Shown piece by piece: positions 35,375 through 45,773 of a stretch of DNA of 64,000 nt. The notes under the pieces are model-generated. The model made no database searches and was not told the origin of the DNA. It saw only the letters and a list, made by a program, of their open reading frames with translations. The stretch is from an uncultured Erythrobacter sp. GTDB lineage: Bacteria > Pseudomonadota > Alphaproteobacteria > Sphingomonadales > Sphingomonadaceae. Positions within the stretch are counted from its first letter, which is position 1, and every line of letters begins with the position of its first letter. A program made the translations under genes and the position numbers. The stretch is from NCBI GenBank assembly GCA_947501215.1, contig CANMUS010000004.1, positions 1 to 64,000 of the forward strand. The letters run 5' to 3'.

Positions 35375-36304
35375 ATGAGACAGTTGAACTTAGTCCTGAC
35401 CCCAGTCGCGCTCGCCGCGATGCCCACATCGCTGATGGCAGCCGAATGCGTGCCCGAATTCGCGAGCGCCGACCAATCGGTGGTAGTTAGCGGCGTCGAG
35501 ATTGCCCCCGGCGCGATGAGCGTCGACAATTTCCAGGTGCGTATAAGAAAATCACTCGGAGACGACAGCAACGCCGGACGCAGTGCTGCTGGAAAGCCTT
35601 GCCCGGCGACGATCAGAGTCTCGCGTCTGACGGGCCCGGTCGATCCGAATTTTCCCGAATACAATCTCAGGGCGCCCGGACAGTCGCAAATCGAGATTCT
35701 CCAGGACCCTTCGGCCGGCGGTACTTCGCTAAGCGACGTGAAGATCGCAAATGCGCCAGTAGGACCGCAAGGGCGGTCGGTCCCGTTCGACCTGCAAGTA
35801 CCTACCGAGTGGGGTTTGACGGCAGGGACTTACACTGATCGGCTGGAACTGCTTTTGTTCGACCAGAACGGGGCGCTTGTCGACCGGACCAACCTCACGA
35901 TCACCATACTCATTCCAGCCACAGTCTCAGTCAGATTCGTAGGCGCAGTGATCGGTGGCGGCTTCGGATCCGGAGCACGGATCGATCTCGGCACACTGTC
36001 AACGTCCGAGCAGACGCGGTCACAACCGTTTGGCGCGCGCATTTTCAGTACCGCGCCTTATTTGGTGAACGTCGCTTCCGCCAATTCGGGTAACCTGGCG
36101 CACGTCGATTTCGGCAGCGAGATTCCCTATCGTCTTTACTTCGACGGGGCGCAAGTCGATCTTACTGGTATCAGCGCCTTCACTTATCTTGCTCCTACTC
36201 CTCGTTCAGGGAACACCCGCCCGATGAGTTTGGAAGTTCCGCCGGCTTCAGTTCCGGCGGGACGGTACAACGACCGGATAACACTGACAGTCAGTGCCCT
36301 TTGA
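35375..36304 (+). CDS. Two-domain tip adhesin/minor pilin (CsuE-like)
   Basis: A 309-residue secreted protein with signal peptide (LVLTPVALAAMPTSLMAA). The N-terminal domain has Cys at ~25 (AECVPEF) and ~75 (GKPCPAT), which could form a disulfide. A second beta domain of the spore coat U type starts near residue 190 (SVRFVGAVIGGGFGSGARID) and ends with GRYNDRITLTVSAL, the strand complemented by the chaperone. Two-domain subunits at the end of such operons are tip adhesins. It starts 8 nt after the usher stop. Confidence 0.78.
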   Translation: MRQLNLVLTPVALAAMPTSLMAAECVPEFASADQSVVVSGVEIAPGAMSVDNFQVRIRKSLGDDSNAGRSAAGKPCPATIRVSRLTGPVDPNFPEYNLRAPGQSQIEILQDPSAGGTSLSDVKIANAPVGPQGRSVPFDLQVPTEWGLTAGTYTDRLELLLFDQNGALVDRTNLTITILIPATVSVRFVGAVIGGGFGSGARIDLGTLSTSEQTRSQPFGARIFSTAPYLVNVASANSGNLAHVDFGSEIPYRLYFDGAQVDLTGISAFTYLAPTPRSGNTRPMSLEVPPASVPAGRYNDRITLTVSAL

Positions 36305-36709
36305 TCAAAGGGCCGTAATTCCAAGGCTGATCGCCAGTTCCTCGCGCAAGCCCTGCGCCTGAACGACGAAGGGCACCTTTTTCGCTCCAGGACCCTGGCG
36401 GACAGAAATATCGGTAAGGCCGGTTGGCGCAAGCGGGCTCGCTTGTCCGGCGTAAACGATGCGCGCAGTTTCTCCTGCCGCCAATGTACGATGCGACGCG
36501 ATCACGCGAAAACCATGGCTGGCGTTGCACATCTCGAACACATTACCCGTAGTAACCCCGCTTTCCCGATCAACCGAGGCGATAGACGCTTCTAGCTGGC
36601 AAACCTCTGGGATATTTAGGGAAATGCGCATCCCAGCCGACGCGCCTGGATTGGCTTTGGCGGCGGAGGGAAAAGCCAGAACGGCAGCAAACAGGGCAAA
36701 GCGAAGCAT
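36305..36709 (-). CDS. Small secreted pilin-like protein
   Basis: A 134-residue protein with a signal peptide (FALFAAVLAFPSAAKA) and a small beta domain with two cysteines (EVCQLEA and EMCNASH), resembling the single-domain pilin fold. It ends ELAISLGITAL. It is convergent with the tip adhesin, their stop codons directly adjacent. It may be an extra subunit or a secreted accessory factor of the same pilus, expressed separately from a promoter near the palindrome at 36748. Confidence 0.6.
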   Translation of the reverse strand: MLRFALFAAVLAFPSAAKANPGASAGMRISLNIPEVCQLEASIASVDRESGVTTGNVFEMCNASHGFRVIASHRTLAAGETARIVYAGQASPLAPTGLTDISVRQGPGAKKVPFVVQAQGLREELAISLGITAL

Positions 36710-36747
36710 GATCTTCTCCTTTGCCCGAATTTATAATTAGGAAACCT

Positions 36748-36764
36748 AAATATACGGTATATTT
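36748..36764. promoter_or_regulatory. A/T palindrome upstream of the small secreted gene
   Basis: AAATATACGGTATATTT is a perfect 8-bp inverted repeat around one G. It lies 39 bases before the start of the minus-strand gene, in an A/T-rich stretch of an otherwise GC-rich genome. It may be an operator. Confidence 0.4.
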
Positions 36765-36959
36765 GGAGATCTCGCCCTTTGCTGAAAATGGGATGCAGTC
36801 ATTCAATCTATACGCCATCCGCGCCCTTTGCCCAATTCCTTAACATGGGATGTAATGGAGCCTCCGTTTCGCGACCCACTTCGCCACACCCGGTCAGTCA
36901 GTTGTCGGCCCGTAGCCGCCGTTGAATTGATGCTGAAGTGAAATCAAAGTCTCCTTAAA

Positions 36960-37008
36960 GAAATTTCCCAACAATTTGAGTGCCCTTTTTGTCGTCTATG
37001 GGGCACCA
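36960..37008 (+). repeat. Att-like direct repeat, copy C
   Basis: A 49-bp copy of the repeat at 29950-29999, with GTGCCC and GGGCAC arms and ending GGGGCACCA. It lies between the pilus locus and the core gene galM. With copy B it brackets a 7.0-kb segment holding only pilus-related genes. The sequence to its right looks like ordinary chromosome. Confidence 0.65.
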
Positions 37009-37026
37009 TTTTTCTCAATTTCAAAC

Positions 37027-38076
37027 TTAAACGCAGTCGAACGCGTAGATCGTCCGGCTTGCGAAGCTGCGTCCGGGGCGCAGGATCGTGTCGGGGAAGT
37101 GCCGCTGGTTGGGACTGTCGGGGAAGAATTGCGTCTCCAGTGCGACGGCGCTGCGAGGGACGTAGTTTTTCCGGTGTTTGCCCATCGGCTTGTCGCCGAG
37201 GAAGTTGGCGGAAAAGAGCTGTAGACCGGGCATGTCGGTATGGACCGTCATGCGGCGACCGCTGGCAGGATCGAACAGCGCGGCCGCTTTTCGGAGGCCG
37301 GCGCCGTTTAGCGCGAAGCAGTGATCGTAGCCCTGGCCGAGCGCGAGCTGCGCGTCCGGGGCGTCAATGTCGCGGCCGACCGGCTTGGGCTTGCGGAAAT
37401 CGAACGGCGTCGATGCGACATCGGCCCATGCGCCGGTCGGAATCAGGTCTGGCGCTACGGGAAGATAATGATCGGCGTAAATCTCGAGGACGTGGTCGAG
37501 CACGCTGGGCGCGCCCGCGCCAGCCAAATTCCAGTAGCTGTGCTGCGTCGGGTTAAATGGTGTCGGCGCGTCGGTTTCCCCCGTGTAGTCGATGACGAGC
37601 CGGTTATCCTCGGTCCAGACGTAGCGCACGGTGGTGCGTAAATTGCCGGGGTATCCTTCGTCCCCGTCCGCGCTGTCCAAAGTGAAAAGCACGCCGTCGC
37701 CCTCGCTTGTGGTGCAAGCCTCCGCGCTCCAGATGCGCTTGTCGAACCCCTCGTGTCCGCCGTGCAGGGCGTTCGGCGGCTGGTTTGCGTCGAGATCGTA
37801 AGTGCGTCCGTCCAGCGCGAAGCGCGCGCCAGCGATGCGATTGGCGAAGCGTCCGATGACCGCGCCATGGTAGTATGGATCGGAGAGATAGGTCGCGGCG
37901 CTGTCGTAGCCGAGGACTACGTCCGCGAGTTCGCCTCTGCGATCGGCTACCTCGAGCGACAGGATCGTCGCGCCGAGGTCCATCACCGTCAGCCCCGCGC
38001 CATCCGCGCTTTCCAGCCGCCAACTATGGACATCGCGGCCGTCAGGCAGGGTCTCGAAGAACTGCTTTCGTACCAT
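37027..38076 (-). CDS. galM: Aldose 1-epimerase (galactose mutarotase)
   Basis: A 349-residue GalM-family protein. It carries the substrate-binding GRFANRIAGARFALDG (~75-90), NQPPNALHGGHEGFDKRIW with its catalytic-region His, and TQHSYWNLAG with the second His. It interconverts alpha and beta anomers of aldoses. The C-terminal catalytic Glu is probably in AVALETQFFPDSPN. It is the first core-type gene to the right of the repeat-bounded pilus locus, divergent from the CitE-like gene. Confidence 0.9.
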   Translation of the reverse strand: MVRKQFFETLPDGRDVHSWRLESADGAGLTVMDLGATILSLEVADRRGELADVVLGYDSAATYLSDPYYHGAVIGRFANRIAGARFALDGRTYDLDANQPPNALHGGHEGFDKRIWSAEACTTSEGDGVLFTLDSADGDEGYPGNLRTTVRYVWTEDNRLVIDYTGETDAPTPFNPTQHSYWNLAGAGAPSVLDHVLEIYADHYLPVAPDLIPTGAWADVASTPFDFRKPKPVGRDIDAPDAQLALGQGYDHCFALNGAGLRKAAALFDPASGRRMTVHTDMPGLQLFSANFLGDKPMGKHRKNYVPRSAVALETQFFPDSPNQRHFPDTILRPGRSFASRTIYAFDCV

Positions 38077-38208
38077 ACCTACCAGCGCAGCAGATCACCT
38101 GCACAACGACAAGCGCGAAGTGCGGATGGGGGCGAAAAGGAGCTGTGGCTTGAAAAACAGGCGCAAACAGTGTGCTGCATGGTCGGGAAAACAAGAGAGG
38201 CATTCGCG

Positions 38209-39084
38209 ATGAAGATGCGGTCATGGCTATTCGCGCCGGGGGACAGTGAGAAGAAGATGGGCAAGGCGGCCGATGGCGATGCCGATGTCGTTATCTTCGA
38301 CCTCGAGGACGCCGTCGCGCCGGAGAACAAAGCTGCGGCGCGCGGCATGATCCGCGATTATCTGGACGCGCATCCGGACAAGCGCGAGGGCATTTTCGTG
38401 CGGGTCAATCCGCTCGACGGGCCGTATACGCTGCACGATCTTGCGGCGGTGATGCCGGGGCGGCCAGGCGGGATCATGCTGCCCAAGGCCTACGGCCGCC
38501 AAGACGTCGAGACGCTGGACAAATATCTCTCCGCGCTGGAGGCGGCGAACGATATCGAGCTCGGCTCGACGCCGGTTATCGTGCTGCTGACCGAAGTGGC
38601 CGAAAGCATGTTCCACGCCGGCGACTTCAAGGGCGCCCCGCGGCTGGTTGCGCTGACCTGGGGGGCGGAGGACCTCGCCGATAGCATCGGGGCGGCGAGC
38701 AATCGCAATCCCGACGGCAGCTTTGCCTTTACCTACGAGCTGGCACGCAGCCTCTGCCTGCTGGGCGCGGCAACGGCAGGGGTTCCGGCGATCGAGACGA
38801 TCCAGGCCGACTTCCGTGATCTGGATGGGCTGAAGTCGCGCGCGGAGACCGTCCGCCGCTCGGGCTTTCGCGGCATGCTGGCGATCCACCCGGCGCAGGT
38901 CGAGGTCATTAACGAGGCCTTCACGCCAAGCGCGGAGGACATTGCCGAAGCCGAGGAGATCGTCGCGATCTTCGCTGCCAATCCCGGCGCGGGCACGATC
39001 GGCTGGAAGGGTGGCATGCTCGACCGGCCACATCTCTCGCGGGCGCAGCAATTGCTGGCTCAGGTCGGTAAGGGGTCCGACTAG
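38209..39084 (+). CDS. HpcH/HpaI (CitE-like) aldolase/lyase family protein
   Basis: A 291-residue TIM-barrel enzyme: SWLFAPGDSEKKMGKA, DVVIFDLEDAVAPENK with metal-binding acidic residues, GIFVRVNPLDG, GGIMLPKAYG, LLTEVAES and ALTWGAEDLADSIG. The pattern is that of stand-alone CitE-like proteins such as malyl-CoA lyase or malyl-CoA thioesterase, which act on acyl-CoA esters; the exact substrate is not evident. The ATG at 38209 gives the family's N terminus (MKMRSWLF). Convergent with tyrA. Confidence 0.82.
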   Translation: MKMRSWLFAPGDSEKKMGKAADGDADVVIFDLEDAVAPENKAAARGMIRDYLDAHPDKREGIFVRVNPLDGPYTLHDLAAVMPGRPGGIMLPKAYGRQDVETLDKYLSALEAANDIELGSTPVIVLLTEVAESMFHAGDFKGAPRLVALTWGAEDLADSIGAASNRNPDGSFAFTYELARSLCLLGAATAGVPAIETIQADFRDLDGLKSRAETVRRSGFRGMLAIHPAQVEVINEAFTPSAEDIAEAEEIVAIFAANPGAGTIGWKGGMLDRPHLSRAQQLLAQVGKGSD

Positions 39085-39087
39085 ACG

Positions 39088-39993
39088 CTAGTGGTCGGAG
39101 CGGCCGAAATCGGCCCGCGCATCGTCCTGCCCTTCCTCGATGATCGAGCGGCGGATGGTGCGGGTCCGCTCGAACAGCTCGAACAGCGTGTCGCCGTCGC
39201 CATTGCGGATCGCGCGCTGGAGGGCGGTGAGGTCCTCGGTGAAGCGCCCGAGGACTTCCAGCACCGCGTCGCGATTGGTCAGGAAGACATCGCGCCACAT
39301 GGTCGGATCGCTGGCAGCGATGCGGGTGAAGTCACGGAAGCCACCCGCAGAATATTTGATCACCTCGCCGCGGGTCACGTCCTCCAGATCGCTGGCCGTG
39401 CCGACGATCGTATAGGCGATGAGGTGCGGGATATGGCTAGTCACCGCGAGCACGAGATCGTGATGCGCAGGCTCCATGATCTCGACCTTCGCGCCGAGCC
39501 CCTGCCAGATATTTGCGATCTGCTCGACCGCCTCTGCGGGGGTGCTGTCATCTGGTGTCAGGATACACCAGCGGTGGCGGAAGAGTTCGGGAAAGCCCGC
39601 TTCGGGGCCGCTCTTTTCCGTCCCCGCTACGGGGTGAGCCGGGACCACCACGGCATCGGGCAGCGCCTTCGCGATGGCCTGCGCGACGCTATGCTTCGAA
39701 GAGCCGACATCGCTGACGATCGCACCGGGCGGCAGCGCGCCCGCGATGCTTTGCGCCGCAGCGCCCATTGCGCCGACGGGCACACAGAGGATGACGAGCT
39801 GAGCGTCGCACACTGCGTCGTCGGGGCTGTCGCAGACGGTGCCGACCAGGCCGCGTTCCGATGCTCTTCGGCGAACGTCCGGGTCTGCATCCCATCCGGT
39901 GGTGGTGATGGCGGGTAGCATCTCGCGCAGGGCGAGGCCGATCGAGCCGCCGATGAGGCCAAGGCCGATGATGGCGATCCGCTCGATGCTCAC
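39088..39993 (-). CDS. tyrA: Prephenate/arogenate dehydrogenase
   Basis: A 301-residue NAD(P)-dependent dehydrogenase of tyrosine synthesis. It has the Rossmann GLGLIGGSIG (~9-18) and the catalytic-region SDVGSSKHSV, HPVAGTEKSGPEAG and LVLAVTSHIPHLIAY. The GTG at 39993 gives the N terminus (V/M)SIERIAIIGLG and overlaps the hisC stop by 4 nt (GTGA). A chorismate mutase domain is absent. Co-transcribed with hisC, an aminotransferase that in this group can also act in aromatic amino acid synthesis. Confidence 0.92.
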   Translation of the reverse strand: MSIERIAIIGLGLIGGSIGLALREMLPAITTTGWDADPDVRRRASERGLVGTVCDSPDDAVCDAQLVILCVPVGAMGAAAQSIAGALPPGAIVSDVGSSKHSVAQAIAKALPDAVVVPAHPVAGTEKSGPEAGFPELFRHRWCILTPDDSTPAEAVEQIANIWQGLGAKVEIMEPAHHDLVLAVTSHIPHLIAYTIVGTASDLEDVTRGEVIKYSAGGFRDFTRIAASDPTMWRDVFLTNRDAVLEVLGRFTEDLTALQRAIRNGDGDTLFELFERTRTIRRSIIEEGQDDARADFGRSDH

Positions 39994-41090
39994 GCGGGTT
40001 CTCCGCACAGGTCGCGCAGGACGGCGGCGATCGCACCCATCTGCTCCGGCGTGCCCACGGTGATCCGCAGCGCTTGCGGCAGGCCCTGCCCGGGCAGGTG
40101 GCGGACGGCATAGCCAGCCTCGGCAATCGCATCGAGGGAAGCCGAGGCTTCGAGGTCGCCTTCGAAGACGACCAAGACGAAATTGGCCTCGCTCGGCAGG
40201 GCGCGCAGCCCGTGGTTGCCGAGCGCGGCGATCTGATCGACGAAGCGCGCGCGGGCAGCGGCGTTGGCATCGCGCGATTTCGCAACGAAATCCTGATCCG
40301 CTAGGGCGGCCAGTGCAGCTCGCTGCCCGCTAGCAGTCACGTTGAATGCACCGCGCAGGCGATTCAGCGCATCGATCAGGTGCGGCGCCCCGGTCGCCCA
40401 GCCTACGCGCTCGCTCGCGATTCCATAGGCCTTGGCGAAGGTACGGGTGACCAGCACGTTGTCATGCCGCGCAGCGAGATCCATGCCGCCGTCGTCTTCG
40501 CCCTCGGGGAGAAATTCGGCATAGGCCTGGTCGACCACCAGCAGCACATCCTTCGGCAGGCCGGCATGCAGGCGCTCGACCTCGGCGCGCGGCAGGAAGG
40601 TGCCGATGGGATTGTTCGGATTGTCGAGCAGCACCACGCGCGTCCGCCCGGTGACGGCGGCGAGGATGTTGTCGACATCGGGCGCGTAGTCATTGTCCTC
40701 GGCCAGCACGACCTCGGCCCCGACCTTGTGCGCCAGCAGCGGGTAGAGCGAGAAGGAATAACGCGAAAAGAGGACCTCGTCGCCCGGCCCGGCGAAGGCC
40801 TGCACTGCGCCGTGGAGGCATTCGCCCGAGCCAGTACCGCAGACGATCCGCGCCGGATCGATGCCGTGCAGCGCGCCGATGGCTTCGCGCAATTGCGTGG
40901 CGTCGGGATCGGGATAGAGGTTCGGCTGGTGTCCGCCAGCGAGCGTTTCGATCACCTTTGGGCTGCAGCCCAAAGGGTTTTCGTTAGCCGACAGTTTGAC
41001 CAGCGGGCGGCCGTCGGCAGCCTTCGACTTGCCGGGCACATAGGCATGGATCGCCTCGATCCACGGTTTCAGGGTAGGACGGTCTGCCAT
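39990..41090 (-). CDS. hisC: Histidinol-phosphate aminotransferase
   Basis: A 366-residue PLP-dependent class I/II aminotransferase. It has LSANENPLGCSPKVIETLAG at the N terminus, LLDNPNNPIGT, DQAYAEF, and the PLP lysine in TRTFAKAYGIASERVGWATG. It converts imidazole-acetol phosphate to histidinol phosphate and may also transaminate prephenate or phenylpyruvate, which suits its coupling to tyrA. Divergent from metX, with a palindromic repeat in between. Confidence 0.92.
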   Translation of the reverse strand: MADRPTLKPWIEAIHAYVPGKSKAADGRPLVKLSANENPLGCSPKVIETLAGGHQPNLYPDPDATQLREAIGALHGIDPARIVCGTGSGECLHGAVQAFAGPGDEVLFSRYSFSLYPLLAHKVGAEVVLAEDNDYAPDVDNILAAVTGRTRVVLLDNPNNPIGTFLPRAEVERLHAGLPKDVLLVVDQAYAEFLPEGEDDGGMDLAARHDNVLVTRTFAKAYGIASERVGWATGAPHLIDALNRLRGAFNVTASGQRAALAALADQDFVAKSRDANAAARARFVDQIAALGNHGLRALPSEANFVLVVFEGDLEASASLDAIAEAGYAVRHLPGQGLPQALRITVGTPEQMGAIAAVLRDLCGEPA

Positions 41091-41120
41091 CTTGCGTCTG
41101 CGCCATAAAGAATTACGGCC

Positions 41121-41190
41121 CTACGACAAGCTCAGGGCGAACGGTTAGAGCGCTGAGTTCTAAATCCCTTCGTGCTGAGCTTGTCGGTAG
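41121..41190. repeat. REP-like extragenic palindrome
   Basis: CTACGACAAGCTCAG (41121-41135) and CTGAGCTTGTCGGTAG (41175-41190) form an inverted repeat with one unpaired base, followed on the left arm by GGCGAACGG. Sequences around GACAAGCTCAGGGCGAACGG are widespread extragenic palindromes in sphingomonads and other bacteria. It sits between divergent hisC and metX. Confidence 0.7.
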
Positions 41191-41244
41191 CGAAGCTGGC
41201 GGGTACCGCCAACCACCGTTCTTTTTGGCGAATGAAGGCTTCGT

Positions 41245-42333
41245 TTGAGCAGGACCTCGCAAACGTTGACACTGCCCGATCCGCTGCCGCTCGACGGCGG
41301 GGGCGAGCTGTCGCGTGTCGAAATCGCCTACGAAACTTACGGCGCGCTCGACGAAGACCGCTCCAACGCCATCCTGCTGTGCCACGCGCTGACCGGCGAC
41401 CAGTATGTCGCAAGCCCGCACCCGATCACCGGCAAGCCCGGCTGGTGGGAGCGGATGGTTGGGCCCGGCAAGCCCATCGATACGGATCGCTTTCACGTCA
41501 TCTGCCCCAATGTCATCGGCAGCTGCATGGGCTCTACCGGCCCGGCGAGCGAGGCTTCGGACGGACAGCCCTACGCCATGCGCTTTCCGGTCATCACCAT
41601 TCGCGACATGGTGCGCGCGCATGTCGGTTTGCTCGACGCGCTGGGGATCGAGACGCTACACGCCGTGGTCGGCGGATCGATGGGCGGGATGCAGGCACTG
41701 AGCCTCGCGGCCAACTGGCCGGAGCGCGCGAGCCGTGTGCTGGTGGTTGCCTCGACCAGCCGCCACTCGGCGCAGAACATCGGCTTCCACGAGCTCGGGC
41801 GGCAGGCGGTCATGGCCGACCCGCGCTGGGACCAGGGCGATTACTATGCTGGCGAGGCACCCGACAGCGGCCTCGCCGTGGCGCGCATGGCGGCGCATAT
41901 CACCTACCTCAGCGAAGAGGCGCTGACCGAGAAATTCGGGCGGAACCTGCAGGATCGGGAGGCAAAGACATTCGGTTTCGATGCCGATTTCCAGGTCGAA
42001 TCATACCTGCGTTACCAGGGCAGCGGCTTCACCCAGCGTTTCGATGCCAACAGCTACCTCTACATCACCCGTGCGATGGACTATTTCGATCTTGCCGAGG
42101 AGCATGGCGGCAAGCTGGCAAATGCCTTTGCCGGAACGCAGGCGCGGTTCTGCCTCGTCAGCTTCGACAGCGACTGGCTCTATCCCACAGCGGAAAGCCG
42201 CCATGTCGTCCACGCGCTCAATGCGGCGGGCGCGGCAGTCAGCTTCGTCGAGCTCACCGCGCCGCATGGCCACGACAGCTTCCTGCTCGACGTGCCTGCG
42301 CTCGACCGCGTGATCGGGGGATTCCTGGGATGA
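41245..42333 (+). CDS. metX: Homoserine O-acetyltransferase
   Basis: A 362-residue alpha/beta-hydrolase-fold enzyme. It has [28 protein letters not shown], the nucleophile elbow [12 protein letters not shown] (Ser ~148), and the Asp/His end in [16 protein letters not shown]. It transfers acetyl from acetyl-CoA to homoserine in methionine synthesis. The start is TTG at 41245; no in-frame ATG lies nearby upstream. The last 4 nt (ATGA) overlap metW. Confidence 0.92.
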   Translation: MSRTSQTLTLPDPLPLDGGGELSRVEIAYETYGALDEDRSNAILLCHALTGDQYVASPHPITGKPGWWERMVGPGKPIDTDRFHVICPNVIGSCMGSTGPASEASDGQPYAMRFPVITIRDMVRAHVGLLDALGIETLHAVVGGSMGGMQALSLAANWPERASRVLVVASTSRHSAQNIGFHELGRQAVMADPRWDQGDYYAGEAPDSGLAVARMAAHITYLSEEALTEKFGRNLQDREAKTFGFDADFQVESYLRYQGSGFTQRFDANSYLYITRAMDYFDLAEEHGGKLANAFAGTQARFCLVSFDSDWLYPTAESRHVVHALNAAGAAVSFVELTAPHGHDSFLLDVPALDRVIGGFLG

Positions 42334-42914
42334 GCATTCGCCCAGACCTTGCCGTCATCGCCGGTCACGTATCGCCGGGCAGCCGCGTGCTCGATATCGG
42401 CTGCGGCGACGGGGCGCTGATGATGGCGCTGCGCGAGAAAGACTGCGACGTGCGCGGGATCGAGATCGATGGCGACTGCGTCGAACGCTGCGTGAGCCAG
42501 GGCCTCAGCGTGGTGCAGGGCGATGCCGACCGCGACCTCGCCGACTATCCCGACAGGGGCTTCGACTACGCGATTCTCAGCCAGACGCTGCAGACCGCCG
42601 CGCGGCCCGACCGTATGCTGGACGAGCTGCTCCGCGTCGGCACCCGCGCCTTCGTCAGCTTCCCCAACTTCGCCCATTGGCGCACCCGCGCCGCGCTGAT
42701 GTTCGGCGGCCGCATGCCGGTGACGCGCGCGATCCCGGTCAGCTGGTACGCGACTCAGAATATCCATCACGTAACGGTGAAAGACTTCCGCGACCTCGCG
42801 AAGGAAAAGGGCGCGCGCATCGAACGCGAATGGTTCTTTGCTGGCGAGCGGCAGCTCGGCCGAGCTGGGGCGAACGGGCGTGCGGAGTTCGCGGTGTTCG
42901 AGTTGTCGCGTTAG
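42330..42914 (+). CDS. metW: Methionine biosynthesis protein MetW
   Basis: A 194-residue SAM-binding-fold protein: [57 protein letters not shown] and [20 protein letters not shown] are MetW signatures. It works with MetX, and in this group of bacteria is required for homoserine acetylation. It overlaps metX upstream by 4 nt, and its stop overlaps that of the convergent fghA by 4 nt. Confidence 0.93.
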   Translation: MSIRPDLAVIAGHVSPGSRVLDIGCGDGALMMALREKDCDVRGIEIDGDCVERCVSQGLSVVQGDADRDLADYPDRGFDYAILSQTLQTAARPDRMLDELLRVGTRAFVSFPNFAHWRTRAALMFGGRMPVTRAIPVSWYATQNIHHVTVKDFRDLAKEKGARIEREWFFAGERQLGRAGANGRAEFAVFELSR

Positions 42915-43753
42915 GCGCCCAACCGCTCCGCATGCCACGCCACATGCTCGGCCATGAAGGTCGAGATGAAGTAATAGGAGTGGTCATAACCCTGCTGCAT
43001 GCGGATTTCGGGGCTCATTCCAGCCTTGGCGCAGGCCATCGAGAGGGCGCCGGTCTTGAGCTGCTCTTCGAGGAAATTGTCCGCCGTGCCCTGATCGACC
43101 AGCAGGTGGTCGAGCCGCGCGCCGTCCTCGATCAGCGCGACCGCGTCGTATTCGCGCCATGCCGCGCGGTCCTCGCCGAGATAGCGGCCGAGTGCCTTTT
43201 CGCCCCACGGCACCTGGCTCGGCGCGACGATCGGGCTGAACGCGCTGACCGAGCGGAAGCGGTCGGGATTGCGTAAGCCAATGGTGAGTGCGCCGTGGCC
43301 GCCCATAGAATGGCCGGTGATCGACTGACGCTCCATGTCGATCGGAAACTCCGCCGCGATCACCTCGGGCAGTTCCTGCTCGATATAGCTGCGCATGCGG
43401 TAGTGCTTCGCCCACGGTTCCTGCGTCGCATCGACATAGAAGCCCGCACCTTTGCCGAAATCGTATTCGTCCGCCGCATCGGGCACATCCTCGCCGCGCG
43501 GGCTGGTGTCGGGCGCGACGAAGACGATGCCGTTTTCGGCGCAGGCGCGGCGGTACTCGCCCTTTTCGGTGACGTTTTCATGCGAGCAGGTGAGGCCCGA
43601 AAGATACCACAGCACCGGCAGCTTGATCCCCGGCATGTGCGGCGGGACATAGACCGAGAAGGTCATCTCCCTCCCGGTCTCGCGCGATTGGTGGGAGCAG
43701 ACGAATTGCTCGCCCTCGTAGGCCCTGTTCTGCGAAAGATAGTCGAGCGGCAT
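42911..43753 (-). CDS. fghA: S-formylglutathione hydrolase
   Basis: A 280-residue esterase-D family protein: VYVPPHMPGIKLPVLWYLSG, the Cys-containing LTCSHENVTEKGEYRRA, FVAPDTSPRG, the nucleophile elbow GHSMGGHGALT, and the His in QQGYDHSYYFI. It hydrolyses S-formylglutathione to formate and glutathione, the last step of glutathione-dependent formaldehyde oxidation. The ATG at 43753 gives MPLDYLSQNRAYEG. The partner dehydrogenase lies at 44667-45773 on the same strand. Confidence 0.93.
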   Translation of the reverse strand: MPLDYLSQNRAYEGEQFVCSHQSRETGREMTFSVYVPPHMPGIKLPVLWYLSGLTCSHENVTEKGEYRRACAENGIVFVAPDTSPRGEDVPDAADEYDFGKGAGFYVDATQEPWAKHYRMRSYIEQELPEVIAAEFPIDMERQSITGHSMGGHGALTIGLRNPDRFRSVSAFSPIVAPSQVPWGEKALGRYLGEDRAAWREYDAVALIEDGARLDHLLVDQGTADNFLEEQLKTGALSMACAKAGMSPEIRMQQGYDHSYYFISTFMAEHVAWHAERLGA

Positions 43754-43869
43754 GGGTGAATTTCCTGTCGTATAGTCTTTTCGGCTCGCCCCAATACGCG
43801 AAGGGCGCAGCCGGCCAAGAACCGCTGCGCCCAAAGCACCCCTGTGCGGGACGATATGATCGGTTGCCC

Positions 43870-44250
43870 TTAGCCCGGGCGATACATCGCGCAAACCTTG
43901 TTGCCGGCCGGATCGCGCAGATAGGCGAGGTAGAGCTTCATGCCCGCGCCTTCGCGAATGCCCGGCGGATCCTCGATCTCCGTTCCGCCATTCTCGCTGC
44001 CCGCCTTGTGCCAAGCGTCGGCCATGTCTTCGCTCGAGGCTGCAAATCCGATGGTCGAACCGTTGCCGCAGCTGGCAGGCTGGCCGTCGATGGGCTTGGT
44101 CAGGAGGAAAATGCCGCCATTGTGCATATAGATGACCCGGCCTTTGGGATCGATCTGGCCTTCGCTGCCGCCGAGCGCCTTGAAGCAGGCGTCGTAGAAC
44201 TTTTTCGAGGCGTCGATATCGTCGGCCCCCAGCATGACGTGACTGAACAT
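43870..44250 (-). CDS. VOC (glyoxalase/bleomycin-resistance) family protein
   Basis: A 126-residue single-domain protein: MFSHVMLGADDIDASKKFYD, GGIFLLTKPIDGQPASCGNG, and the C-terminal MKLYLAYLRDPAGNKVCAMY. The two beta-alpha-beta repeats give the VOC metal-binding cavity, with His4 and Glu as possible ligands. It lies inside the formaldehyde-detoxification cluster, between fghA and the cupin, and may handle a glutathione adduct. The exact substrate is unknown. Confidence 0.83.
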   Translation of the reverse strand: MFSHVMLGADDIDASKKFYDACFKALGGSEGQIDPKGRVIYMHNGGIFLLTKPIDGQPASCGNGSTIGFAASSEDMADAWHKAGSENGGTEIEDPPGIREGAGMKLYLAYLRDPAGNKVCAMYRPG

Positions 44251-44313
44251 ATATTCTCTCTCCTTTACGTTTCGATTCGCTACCTTAATGGGACCTTCGG
44301 ACTGCGCAAGCAG

Positions 44314-44666
44314 TCAGGCGTCGACCGCGACAGTCGCCGTGTCCGGATCGCCCGTATTCGGCGCTTCGGCAGGATCCAGCATCAGCAGCTGGACTTCCCC
44401 TTTGCGCGCGGCGGGGCGGTGATCCTCGCCCGTTTCGATCAGTAAGAGCTCGCCCGGCAGCAGCTTTTAGGTGCGGTCGCGGGATTCGACCTCCAGCTCG
44501 CCGGAGATGCACAGGAAGAGCTCGTCATGGGTATGGCTGTGCCAGTCGAATTCGCCGTCGAGCTTAGCGATGCGGACTTCGTGCCCTTCGTAACGAGCGA
44601 CGATGCGCGGCGCCCAATACTCGGTGAAGGTGGCGAACTTGTCGGCGAGGACGACCTTCTCCACCA

Positions 44667-44670
<4 letters not shown>
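44314..44670 (-). pseudogene. Small cupin-domain protein interrupted by a stop codon
   Basis: MMVEKVVLADKFATFTEYWA opens a cupin: DWHSHTHDELFLCISGELEV carries the metal-binding His/His/Glu motif. At codon 68 a TAA (44467-44469) replaces what is probably a Tyr codon (RDRT-stop-KLLPGELLLIETGED). The same frame then stays open to a TGA at 44314-44316, including the second cupin motif (EDHRPAARKGEVQLLMLDP). The intact product would be 118 residues. It overlaps the dehydrogenase stop by 4 nt, so it is in the formaldehyde operon. Confidence 0.8.

Positions 44671-45773
<1,103 letters not shown>

Noticed and set aside
37753..38208. N-terminal extension of the CitE-like protein
   Set aside because: The extra frame is antisense to galM and the family N terminus begins at 38209.
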